DNA from: Takakia lepidozioides
Taxonomy: Eukaryota; Streptophyta; Takakiopsida; Takakiales; Takakiaceae
Direction of reading: 5' to 3'
DNA length: 60,000 nt
Assembly: GCA_030704615.1 (NCBI GenBank)
Contig: CM060731.1
Location: 9,488,001 to 9,548,000, forward strand
In this document: in pieces, positions 34,701 to 43,755 of the stretch
How positions within the stretch are numbered: the first letter of the stretch is position 1
How the letters are laid out: every line of letters begins with the position of its first letter
Program-made: the position numbers and the translations under genes
Notes under the pieces: model-generated
What the model was told of the DNA's origin: nothing
Databases searched by the model: none
Seen by the model: only the letters and a program-made list of their open reading frames with translations

Positions 34701-37700
34701 AATGTAGTCGATAGATGGGCCTGGCAAAGAAGACGGAATTTCACCACTGCTTTGCCTTCAGTTTGAAGGACTTAGGAGCATTGAAGGGTCAAGAGATTTG
34801 CATTGAAATGGCTACTGACACGCCAATCTTTCGGAGACCCTACAGATACAGTGACATGGAGAGGTCCTTGATTCAGATGAGATTTCAGGACCTTTGGGAG
34901 GCTGGTTTGGTGGAGCTATCTGGGGGAGAGTATGCTTGAGCCACAGTGATGCCAGCCAAGAAGGATGTCTTTGGCAATTGGACGGAGAGACGTATGTGCG
35001 GTGATTATCGGCCTGTAAATTGTCAGACCAAGTCCGATAGGTATGCCATGCCAACACCAGAGGAGATCTTTGATGCCATTGGACATGCCAAGGTCTTTAG
35101 CACGTTGGATTTACGATCCGGATATCACCAGTTGCCGATCAAGGAGGCGGATAAGCAAAAGACGTCATTCTGGGGGATCAATGAGCACGGGAAGGATTGC
35201 CTATACCAGTGGCGGTTCTTACCATTTGGGCTTAAGAACGCTCCGGCAGAGTTTCAGAGAGTCATGGACAGGATTCTAGCAGGGGTGGAGTTTGCTCGGT
35301 GCTACATAGATGACATCATCATCTTTAGTGCTACGGTGGAAGAGCATGAGAGACACCTTCAGGGGGTATTTGAGCGCTTGAGGGCGCACGGATTGAAGTT
35401 ACATCCGGGAAAGTGCAAGTTTTTCCACAACCAGATTGAGTATCTGGGTCACATGATATATCCTGGAGGATTGGGGGTACAACAGACTAAGGTAGAGTCC
35501 ATTGCACAGGTTCCACGCCCCACGGATGTGAGCCAAGTTCGAGCTTTCATGGGGTTAGCAAACTATTATAAACAGTTTGTTAAGGGATTTAGTGCCATTG
35601 CAAAGGCTCTAACCAAGCTGACCAAGGTGGACCAGGAGTGGCAGTGGGAAGATGAGCAAGAACAAGCTTTTCAAGAGCTCAAGGCGAGGTTGACCTCGGC
35701 GCCCATCTTGAGACGACCTATCAGGGGGTGTCATTTTCAGCTGCATACAGATTGGAGCATGCTGGGGCTTGGAGCGGTGCTCACACAGGTGGATGATGAG
35801 GGAAGAGAGTTCGTAGTGGCTTATGCTAGCCGCTCGAACAACGTGGCAGAGTCTAAGTACAGCTTATATGAGGGAGAATGCTTAGCTGCAGTGTGGGCCG
35901 TGGCACACTTCAAGTGCTATCTATACGACAATCTCTTCACCCTTGTCACGGATCACCAACCACTCAAGTGGCTGATGGAATCAGACAAGCTTACGGGGAA
36001 GCTTGCACGGTGGACACTCATCCTTCAAGAGTATGACTTTCAGGTTGTGCATTGACCGGGTTTGGTCAATCGCAATGCAGATAGGTTGAGTCGCAATCCA
36101 TGCACAAGCCAACAGGATGACACTGGAGCTCGGTGGCATGGTGAGATGGACCAGGAGATGGTGCCCGGATGGCATGCATCTGCATTTATGTGTATCTTGG
36201 CAGCGAAAGGCCAGGTTGGACCTGCAATAGGGATGACTATAGATCAAGTGTCTGAGGACCCTGAGGCCAGCAATGAGTAAGGTGGCACCAAAGATATACA
36301 TGAGGATTCAGTTGTGTTGGACTACCTCCGCACTGGAGACACTGCAGCCACTGTGACTGCCAAGGAGAGGGATCGGATCCTACAACGAGCCAAGAGGTTC
36401 AAGTGGGAGGGGACACACCTGCTCCGAGTATGGGGATGGTCGTGAGGATTGTGCCTCACCCAATACAGCGGGCACGGTTAGTGCGGCATGCCCATGAGGA
36501 GTTGGGGCATTTTGGGGTGCGATGCACTCATAGTCTACTGCAGGGGCAGTATTGGTGGCGTGGTATGCACACAGAGGTGCAACAATTTTGTGCTAGGTGC
36601 ATGGTGTGTGACAGGGTGCGTGCTTCATTCAACGCCCCTACTCCACAATTGCACCCTCTTCCAATCATGGGATTGGGCTACAGGTGGAGTCTTGACTTCG
36701 CAGGGTCGTTGCCACTGACCATGCGCCACAACAAGTACGTGTGGTGATGGTGGAGCACTTCTCCAAGTGGATTGAATTGGTTCCATTGCCTGATAAGGCT
36801 AGTGAGGGAGCTGCGTATGCATTCTTGGATTGTGTGCTTAGCCGATTCAGTGCTCCAGCTGAGGTACTCACGGACCAAGGGAGAGAGTTCTTGGTGGAGT
36901 TTCAGGCTTTGTGTGACAAGGCCTTGATAGACCACCGCACCACTTCTCGGGATCATCCTGAGGCCGATGGCTTGGCAGAGAGAGTTGTTCAGACAGTAAA
37001 AGGGGTTTGCGTAAGTATGGCTTGCAGAAGGGACACCTAGGAGATTGGGACCTTCAGTTACCCTGGTTAGCCATGGGCTACACGTTCAGCAAGCAAGCAT
37101 CACTTGCCTCCTTCTCACCATACTTTCTTCTCTTTGGCCGAGAGCCGGATTTGCCTACATCCATTTGCAGAGAAGCTGCTACAGTTCTTAACCTTGACGA
37201 TCCGAACGTGTAGGCACGTGCATGTGAGCAGCGTGCAGAGTTGTTCCAGAAAATTATGCCCATGGCTTTCGAGAACCTTGCCATTGCACAACATCGTGAT
37301 ACGTTGAGGTATGCTACCATACGTGGTGGGGGCTATCGTCCTGGGGTTCGGAGATTCAACCCTGGTGACTATGTCTATCTGCAGCAGACTGCTCCTACAA
37401 CCTTGGATGTGACTGCATGACGTGTTATTTTGAGGGTTCGAGAGGTCTTGCCCTCAGGCGTCTTGATCTTGGAGGGTCGGGATGACATAACTTGGAAAGA
37501 CCATGTGCGTAATTGTGCGCCATGTCACCTTTCGAATGTCGATGGCAGGATTGACCCAAACCTGGCAGTGGTATCTGCAAGTTTGAGGTGCATGTTGTGT
37601 GGGTCTGCTAGAGGGGCAGCCACCATGCTGGTGTGTGATCGATGCTCTAGAGGTTGGCATATGGGATGCTTGACTCCACCTCTTGAGATGGTTCCGGATG

Positions 37701-37732
37701 GGGATTGGTTATGTCCACATTGCATTGGATAG
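34700..37732 (+). pseudogene. Ty3/gypsy pol (RT, RNase H, integrase) with C-terminal PHD finger
   Basis: Domain order on the plus strand: RT from about 34,800 (VMPAKKDVFGNW, CGDYRPVNCQT, FSTLDLRSGYHQLPI, active site CYIDDIIIF); RNase H (FQLHTDWSMLGLGAVLTQVD, SLYEGECLAAVWAV, VTDHQPLKWLM); integrase HHCC (HAHEELGHFG...CARCMVCDR, about 36,480-36,620); catalytic core (LDFAGSLP, VLTDQGREF, and Glu in DGLAERVVQTVKG). A PHD finger follows at 37,589-37,723: CMLC, CDRC, WHMGC, CPHC. In-frame stops lie at 34,937, 36,053, 37,211 and about 37,418, with frameshifts near 36,420, 36,740 and 37,010. Gag and protease are missing at the 5' side. In the model of undone inversion this element would lie upstream of the other gypsy. 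Confidence 0.9.
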
Positions 37733-37990
37733 TGGGAGTGGATACAACCATGGAAGGCTAACTAGCAACGCAAGGCTCAGCTACAGGAGACCTTGAATAC
37801 ACGAGGTCATGGCTCAAGTTCACAGATTGCAAGACGGCGACTAACGATGGGGCTACTCTTGTACTCGGCCTCTTGGTCAATAGAGTTTGAGTACAATAGG
37901 GACAGTGATAGAGGACTTAGTACGGCTGTGGCTATTACATCTTGTAGCTATCTGGAGTTAAAGGGACCTATCCACCATCTAGGGAGGCGA
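37733..37990. other. 3' flank of the PHD-bearing gypsy
   Basis: Probable 3' untranslated sequence. No polypurine tract or LTR start is evident before the 86-bp repeat that follows. Confidence 0.35.
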
Positions 37991-38076
37991 TTGTGGCAGA
38001 CTACTTTATTGTGCATATATGTGTGGTGTGGTTTGGACAACGATGTAGTTGTGTAGCAATACGTATGCGCACGACA
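37991..38076 (+). repeat. 86-bp direct repeat, copy 1
   Basis: It begins TTGTGGCAGACTACTTTATT and ends GTATGCGCACGACA. It recurs at 38,435-38,520 with two G/A differences, so the pair flanks the LTR-like unit at 38,079-38,434. Confidence 0.9.
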
Positions 38077-38078
38077 GC

Positions 38079-38434
38079 TGTCAAGTTAAATAAGCACAGT
38101 GTGAAACTAACTAGAATAAAGCTAGTTATTTGTATTTAACACTTGGATTTAGGTCAAGTGTTAAATCAGGTGTCAAGTTTAGTTTGACACCTGAACCGTC
38201 TTATCTTCACGAGAGCGTCAGTCGCGCAGCTCATCTCTCTCGAGTTGAGCCTGCGCGACCGAGCTCCTTCATGCGTTTAGAAGCTGAGTGTGCTTATGAT
38301 GGGAGGATAGGTTGTTGTGGGGTGGAGTCCCCATAGCTTGGGGTGCCCCTGACTCGACTTCTATTTTAAAGAGTGATGTTGTTGGATTCATGTTGTTTCT
38401 TGTGTGAACACTGTGTTTCTAGTTTTGTCTATCA
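38079..38434 (+). repeat. LTR-like repeat, copy B
   Basis: Same 356-bp TG...CA unit as 22,710-23,065 but in the opposite orientation, with only a handful of differences. It is flanked by 86-bp direct repeats, far too long for an ordinary LTR-element target duplication. Confidence 0.85.
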
Positions 38435-38520
38435 TTGTGGCAGACTACTTTATTGTGCATATATGTGTGGTGTGGTTTGGACAGCGATGTAGTTGTGTAG
38501 CGATACGTATGCGCACGACA
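38435..38520 (+). repeat. 86-bp direct repeat, copy 2
   Basis: Second copy of the repeat at 37,991-38,076, directly after the LTR-like unit. Confidence 0.9.
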
Positions 38521-38911
38521 AGCACTTTTTTTTTGGGGCATTTTTTATTGGTCCAAATTTTGGCGGGGGAGTAGCTATGGGATGCTGGAAGCCGCAGAAC
38601 AAAATTGAGCCAAAAACAAAATCGATACGTGCCCGAAACCCCCACTGAAAGGCAATGCAAACCTATTTATTGGCTTAAAATAAAATAAAATAAAATAAAA
38701 TTGTGGAATGGCTTGAGGGGGGAGCGCATCGATGGGGAGGCAAATGATTTTTTCGTCTGTTGTGTCTCCGCACATGTGTCGCACACATATTCAAGCATAT
38801 GCGGGCAAAAAAAGGCTTCAACCACATCCGTTCAATGGGTGCAATAGCCGTGCACACATTGCAGGATTTCTTTTTCGCATTGAACAAAAACCAGATGACA
38901 AGTGAACGCCT
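38521..38911. other. Non-coding part of transposon, right half
   Basis: No gene is seen. A short AAAAT/TAAAA microsatellite lies at about 38,678-38,702. Confidence 0.4.
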
Positions 38912-39300
38912 CATTGGACAATCGAACGATTTTCGATTCATCTCGTATTACACTGGGACGTATCAGAGGGTACATTGAACACATTGGCCAAGTTTCAAAG
39001 CGAACGAAAATCATTTGGATGGGCAACCATCCGTTGGCCCATTGAACAAATTTCGATTGATCTCATATTACTCTGGGGCTTCTTACATGACACATTGAAC
39101 ATAGTGGCCAAGTCTCAAAGCGCACCAAAATCATTTCGATGGCCAACCATCCGTTGAGCCATCGAATGAATTTCGTTGATATGATATTAGTCCGGGACCT
39201 GATACATGGTATGTTGAACATAGTGGCAAAGATTGAAAGCAAACGAAAATCATTTGGATGGGCAATTATTCAATCGCCCATTGAATGAATGAGGTTTCGT
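38912..39300 (+). repeat. About 121-bp tandem repeats inside the transposon, copy B
   Basis: Plus-strand counterpart of 23,320-23,690, with about four units including one extra. Unit order matches copy A. Confidence 0.85.
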
Positions 39301-39350
39301 CTTCGATTATACTGGGACCTGTTACATGGTATGTCTTTTGAAGCTCTTTT

Positions 39351-39630
39351 TGTAGTGTCTCCTGCCTCGTAATGTGGTGCTTCTCCATGTCCACTTTATC
39401 CAATATATTAATATTCTCCACCTAGAACAGATCCACATATGTGTGCAGAAATCCTTAAAAAAACAAATGACCATCTCAACTTTTATAAGCCTCATCCCCA
39501 GCTTCCAGTTTTGATGGTCATTTGTTTTTTTTAAGTTATAGCATGTGTGGATGTGTTCCAGATGGAAGATATTAGCATTGGAAAAATAAGAGTTGGAGAA
39601 GCACCTCATTACGAAGCAAGAGACATTACA
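39351..39630. repeat. Long foldback, about 120-bp arms
   Basis: The left arm (39,351-39,475) and right arm (39,513-39,630) pair over nearly their whole length. Shared landmarks in pairing orientation are TCGTAATG(T/A)GGTGCTTCTCC, TAGAACA/TGGAACA plus GATCCACA, and TTAAAAAAAACAAATGACCATC-like sequence. The loop is about 37 bases. It could be a MITE, an inverted duplication or a small-RNA precursor. Confidence 0.85.
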
Positions 39631-40179
39631 GAAGACCTCAACATGTTGAACATCTGGATGAAGAACCTTGCCCATCGTCGCTTCAAAGTTCTAGCGCTTC
39701 TGAAATGATCACATGTTTGTTGGTGGAAGCAGATCTCGTAGGCCACATTGATCTCGTACCCATCGAAGACTCCCATAGGCCACATGAAATGGTTCATGTG
39801 ATACATTTTCACAAATGCGATGTGATACATTTGTGAAATGGTATCACATCAACCGGTTAATGTGACCAATGCACGTTTTCCGCACCATGGCGGAAATGTT
39901 CGTTACTTGAAAGCACAAACACAAATAATCCGTGCAAACAATCTCAAGAATCATATGTACTGCAAGGTATTTCATACTGCCGATGTTCATGTAGCAGAAT
40001 TATTTAGGAATCATTTTGCTACTCCCATGCCAACAACATCAGGTCCACTGCGACTGCCATATTCCGAATTCCGTATTAGCCACCACAGACATGAAACCAG
40101 GAACTTCGCACAAAATCTCCAATTTATTCAATTTATGGTGGGTCATGGCTGCAGCCTGCAAGCTGGCCGGGGTGGCTGA
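39609..40179. other. Unassigned open frames and a small hairpin
   Basis: A minus-strand frame (39,609-39,830; MWPMGVFDGYEINVAYEICF) and a plus-strand frame (39,838-40,179; FHTADVHVAELFRNHFATPM) are open but match nothing I know. Between them GATACATTTTCACAAATG and CATTTGTGAAATGGTATCAC (about 39,800-39,850) form a further hairpin. Confidence 0.3.
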
Positions 40180-40354
40180 TACGTCCGTTTGAACATAATA
40201 GTCTCAGAGGATGTTGGCATGAGAATAGCAAAAAGAGTACTACAGAATTCAGCTAGATGAACACCTTACCGTAAATATGATTGTTGACATTGATTGTTAC
40301 AGCTCCAATCAATAGAGAACTCGCACCATCAGTTGCGCTTCAACAGCAGTACCG

Positions 40355-40905
40355 GTCCCCCGAGTAAATAAAATTTCGTTGTAAATAATAAATTGCATAC
40401 GCTCGAACCTCACAAATGTCATTTTAACAAAACCGGCCGTGTATTGTGACACTGTTTGTAACTGCGAATGTTTCAATGTTTCTGACAGGGTACTGAGAAA
40501 ATGATATATTGGATCCATAGGAGTTGGACAACAAACGTTCCATATCTCATTCAACTGTGCGATACTACCATGAGTGGAATGAATAAAAAAATAATAGATG
40601 TACATGCGACCTCCGCATGTTTAAGTAGAGACCTAGTATCAAACGTTCGGAGGTCGCATGTGCACCAATTACTTTCCGATCCATGCCTCTCATGGTAGTG
40701 TCGCATAGTTGAATGAGAGGAGACGTTTGTTGTCTAACTCCTACGGAACTAATACATCGTTTTCTTATAACCTTATCCGAAACCTTGGAACATTACAAAT
40801 ATAAACAGTGAGCCAGTACACAAACCATTTACGTTGCGATGACAGGTGTCAGGGTCGAGCATATGCAATATAGTTTTTACAATGGGACTTTATTTATTAC
40901 ATGCA
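40355..40905. repeat. Very long imperfect foldback, about 215-bp arms
   Basis: The left arm (about 40,355-40,574) and right arm (about 40,688-40,905) are inverted copies. The inner 100 bp of each arm are the most similar (GGAGTT(G/A)GACAACAAACGT, CATTCAACT(G/A)TGCGA(T/C)ACTACC). The 113-bp centre contains a second perfect inverted repeat, ACATGCGACCTCCG at 40,602 with CGGAGGTCGCATGT at 40,648. It lies directly beyond the 3' end of the kinase-like gene. Confidence 0.85.
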
Positions 40906-40979
40906 CGATCAAAATTGAGTTATGTCTTCATAAAATAACCATTGTACCGCCAGAAATATCATATCTACGAGATTATGGT

Positions 40980-42394
40980 CTACTCCGTCTTATATACGTC
41001 TTTCGGCTCAGGCCAATTGAATGGCTTGCCCATGAACCGAAGTACTACATGGGCTAATGTGACTCTCTCATTCTTGTTGTTGTCGTACAACCTTTGTAGC
41101 ATTGAATGCCAACAACCTCCCGTAAATTGGTCCTAAAACATACTTTGATCATAATGAACGCCGCCATTTATTCGTACCGCTATCTTCCCAATGGCAAATG
41201 CCTCCGACATCATGTTCTTGGGGGGGGGGGGTGACATTCGCATTGAAAACCGATGCAATATCTTTTTCCACCCACCATCTTTTCGCGAGTTCCCGGTCCA
41301 GCTTGTCTTGGTTTTCAAACTGGTACGGCGAGGCTTTGCGTATGCCCAATGGGGTGGCTAAGCCCCAATCACACACCCCAATCTTGATCTCCTCGGTGCC
41401 ATCTGGAAAATGCAACAAGATGTTGTCGGGGGACAAGTCGTTGTGCAAGACACCGTTCTTGTGGACAACATCCATGATGCACACCAGTGCCCATGCAAGT
41501 TTACTGCGCACTTTTCGGAAACAAAGCAAGCGATCGCATTCCTGGAACTCTGCTTCCGTTCCCCTTTGTTCCAAAATCATCTTGTTGTCCGAATCGTTGC
41601 CCCATTTTCTGTCAAGGTTCATCATGTCACGCATTGTCCCCCCATTCCACTAGCGAGTGTAACCCTCTACTTCACGTGCATTCACAGCAAAATACGAGAT
41701 AACACCCGGATGCTGGAACTTCAATGCCAAACACTCGTCGTTATGTTGTCTCAACACATTTTCTGGATTTTTGGACTTGGGTTTTTTTCCCGCTAGTTCC
41801 CAACGTTCCGGTATTCTAGAATCGCCAACAATCCTACAGTGACGGACCTTAGCATATCCTCCTTCTTTATAAGGGCCAATCTCTACCACCTGATGACCCC
41901 GCCTTCCAAGGGACAACCCTAGTCCGACGATGTGAATTCTGACTTGCCGAGTAAGCCCAATACTCAATAAGCCGCATTAACTCAGCTTCAGCGGAGGGCA
42001 CTCGACCCTCGGTTGTTCTACCCTTCCATGTCTTCATTAGCTGCCTCAAATTCCACGTGGCGTCTTTTGCGCTACTTTGGATCCACCGATTGAACTTCGG
42101 CTTGTCCCTGTCCGCCGTCCACTTAACCCCCCCCAAAGCGTTTGTCATTTTTCTCTCCATATTTTGCTGGAAAATCTGAAACCCCTCCCATCCATGCCTA
42201 ACATAAACACTCTCCGGCCTCATCATGTCCATACCCTTGAAATAATCCGCTACCATTTCTTTCACCCTATCCAAGGCATCCGGTCCCGGGTAGTCTGGCT
42301 TGTTGACCTGGCTATCCCGCTCGTGGGCACGTTTTCTCTTTCTCCGCCCCCCAGACGATCCTGTCCCAGAACTTGAATTCACAACCCCCAACAT
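40980..42394 (-). pseudogene. Protein kinase-like gene, transposon cargo
   Basis: Protein kinases transfer phosphate from ATP; the substrate here is unknown. An N-terminal basic region (SGGRRKRKRAHERDSQ, 42,394 onward) is followed after a frameshift near 41,950 by the N-lobe: EIGPYKEGGYAKVRHC (Gly-rich loop), ELAGKKPK (candidate Lys), ECLALKFQHPGVISYF. The C-lobe has the catalytic loop VLHNDLSPDNILLHF (HND for HRD) and CDWGLA in place of DFG, then a late C-lobe segment (NERVTLAHVVLRFMGKPFNW). Breaks are a TAG near 41,650, a length change in a G-run at 41,221-41,230, and a TAG near 41,135. The Trp in DWG is unusual but the metal-binding Asp is kept. The sequence looks eukaryotic but of no plant family I can name; a Crinkler-like kinase is a possibility. 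A TATA box lies about 310 bp upstream. Confidence 0.75.
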
Positions 42395-42701
42395 TGTATA
42401 AACCTTTGCTCACTACGGGGTCCAAAACCTCAGAAAAATGCGTGTGGATGGTGTCTTCGTAGTTTTCTGCAAAAAAACAGGCCGCCGGAGATCCGGAAAT
42501 GGCAAAATGGTGATACGATGATTGTACCGTGAACAAGTGTGTGGGACTGACCAATAGAAAACCGACAAAACCTCCCCCCCCAAATAATCACCTTTGCACC
42601 TCCCGTTGGTAGTGCCAAGCAACGAAGTCCGAAAGGACTACAGGATGCCAAGGAACCACACCACAAGAGGGGCAAAAGTGATCAGAAAAGGAGGGGGGAA
42701 T

Positions 42702-42711
42702 GGTTTATATA
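42702..42711 (-). promoter_or_regulatory. TATA box of the kinase-like gene
   Basis: The minus strand reads TATATAAACC about 310 bp before the ATG at 42,394. The surrounding plus-strand module (GGAGGGGGGAATGGTTTATAT) resembles the modules at 26,730-26,770, 27,700-27,730 and 27,868-27,902. Confidence 0.6.
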
Positions 42712-42722
42712 GGCGCCCACCA

Positions 42723-42744
42723 CCCCCCCCCCCCCCCCCCCCCC
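42723..42744. repeat. C homopolymer, 22 bases
   Basis: An uninterrupted run of 22 C followed by 9 A lies directly upstream of the kinase-gene TATA box. It expands the C-run seen beside the other TATA modules of the element. Its true length may be uncertain in the assembly. Confidence 0.9.
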
Positions 42745-43019
42745 AAAAAAAAATGGCATTATGCTTGAAAAGGCGCGACATGCCAGTGGCGCCTCACCAC
42801 GTGTCAGTGCGGCACGACTGGCCAGTCGCACCTCGCCACGCGCACCCACATGGGAGAGGTCAAGGGTTCAAAAGCACCTCCCCCCATCCCATTTGTTTCG
42901 TCTTTCCTGACCCGTGGCACCTCGCCACGTGGCTGGCCGAGGCGCCGCTCCATGATTAAAAATAAAAAACAAAACGCCACACGGCGGGTCCCTGGATTTC
43001 TAAGAAAAAAAACACGCGA

Positions 43020-43565
43020 CCGTTTTTTAAAGTGTAATAAAATACAAGCGATTGCCATGGGCGGTCGCTTCATTTAAAAATAAATAAATTACGGGCAACC
43101 GCCAATATGGGCGGTCGCTTAATTTAAAATAAATAAATTACGGGCGACCGCCAATTTGGGCGGTCGCTTCATTTATAAATAAATAAATTACGGGCGACCG
43201 CCAATATGGGAGGTCGCTTCATTTATAAATAAATAAATTACGGGCGACCGCCAATATGGGCGGTCGCTTCATTTAAAAATAAATAAATTACGGACGACCG
43301 CCAATATGGGAGGTCGCTTCATTTAAAAATAAATAAATTACGGGCGACCGCCAATATGGGCGGTCGCTTCATTTATAAATAAATAAATTACGGGCGATTG
43401 CCAATATGGGCGGTCGTTTCATTTATAAATAAATAAATTACGGACGACCGCCAATATGGGCGGTTGCTTCATTTAAAAATAAATAAATTACCGGCGACCG
43501 CCAATATGGGCGGTCGCTTTTAATAAAAATAATAATTTATATGTGACCGCCAATATAGGCGGACT
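43020..43565. repeat. GC-palindrome array 3, upstream of the kinase-like gene
   Basis: About 11 units with a regular period of 50-52 bp: CGGGCGACCGCCAATATGGG, then CGGTCGCTTCATTT, then ATAAATAAATAAATTA-type spacer. Units are far more alike than in arrays 1 and 2; differences are mostly single changes (CGATTGCC, GGGAGGTCGC, TTATAAAT/TTAAAAAT). It is the same palindrome as in arrays 1 and 2. Confidence 0.95.
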
Positions 43566-43639
43566 CATTTTTTAAAAAGAATTAATAAATATTAATAATT
43601 GGCCACGTCTGTTTTACACTTTGGCTGCCATATCATTAC

Positions 43640-43747
43640 AAAGGGTAGAAGTAAATCGTAAAAGTCAAATGTAAAAAAAGTTACGGATTCGACGTGACGT
43701 GACGGCGGACGTGTCAGCGCCACGTCACGTCAGGAATGATAACTAGG
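43640..43747 (+). mobile_element. Transposon terminus 2 with sub-terminal GACGTGACG repeats
   Basis: Reading inward from 43,747: CCTAGTTATCATTCCTGACG, TGACGTGGCGCTGACACGTC, then CGCCGTCACGTCACGTCG. The sub-terminal CGTCA/TGACG words match those of terminus 1, and the first 11 bases match it with three transitions. Confidence 0.8.
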
Positions 43748-43755
43748 ACTGTAAG
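43748..43755. repeat. 8-bp target-site duplication, copy 2
   Basis: ACTGTAAG, against ACTGCAAG at terminus 1. Length 8 is typical of hAT insertions. Confidence 0.75.

Noticed and set aside
38079-38434. 3' LTR of the PHD-bearing gypsy
   Set aside because: There is no polypurine tract before it, and an almost identical unit at 22,710 has no gypsy attached. The 86-bp direct repeats on both sides also do not fit.
43020-43565. CRISPR-like regularity of palindromic repeats and spacers
   Set aside because: The spacers are near-identical AT-rich sequence rather than unique, no cas genes are present, and the surroundings are clearly plant nuclear DNA.
23066-43747. Two independent transposon copies (left half and right half) rather than one inverted element
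   Set aside because: The matching 8-bp borders and the exact continuation of the gag frame across the two termini would then be coincidence. It is kept only as the alternative to test.
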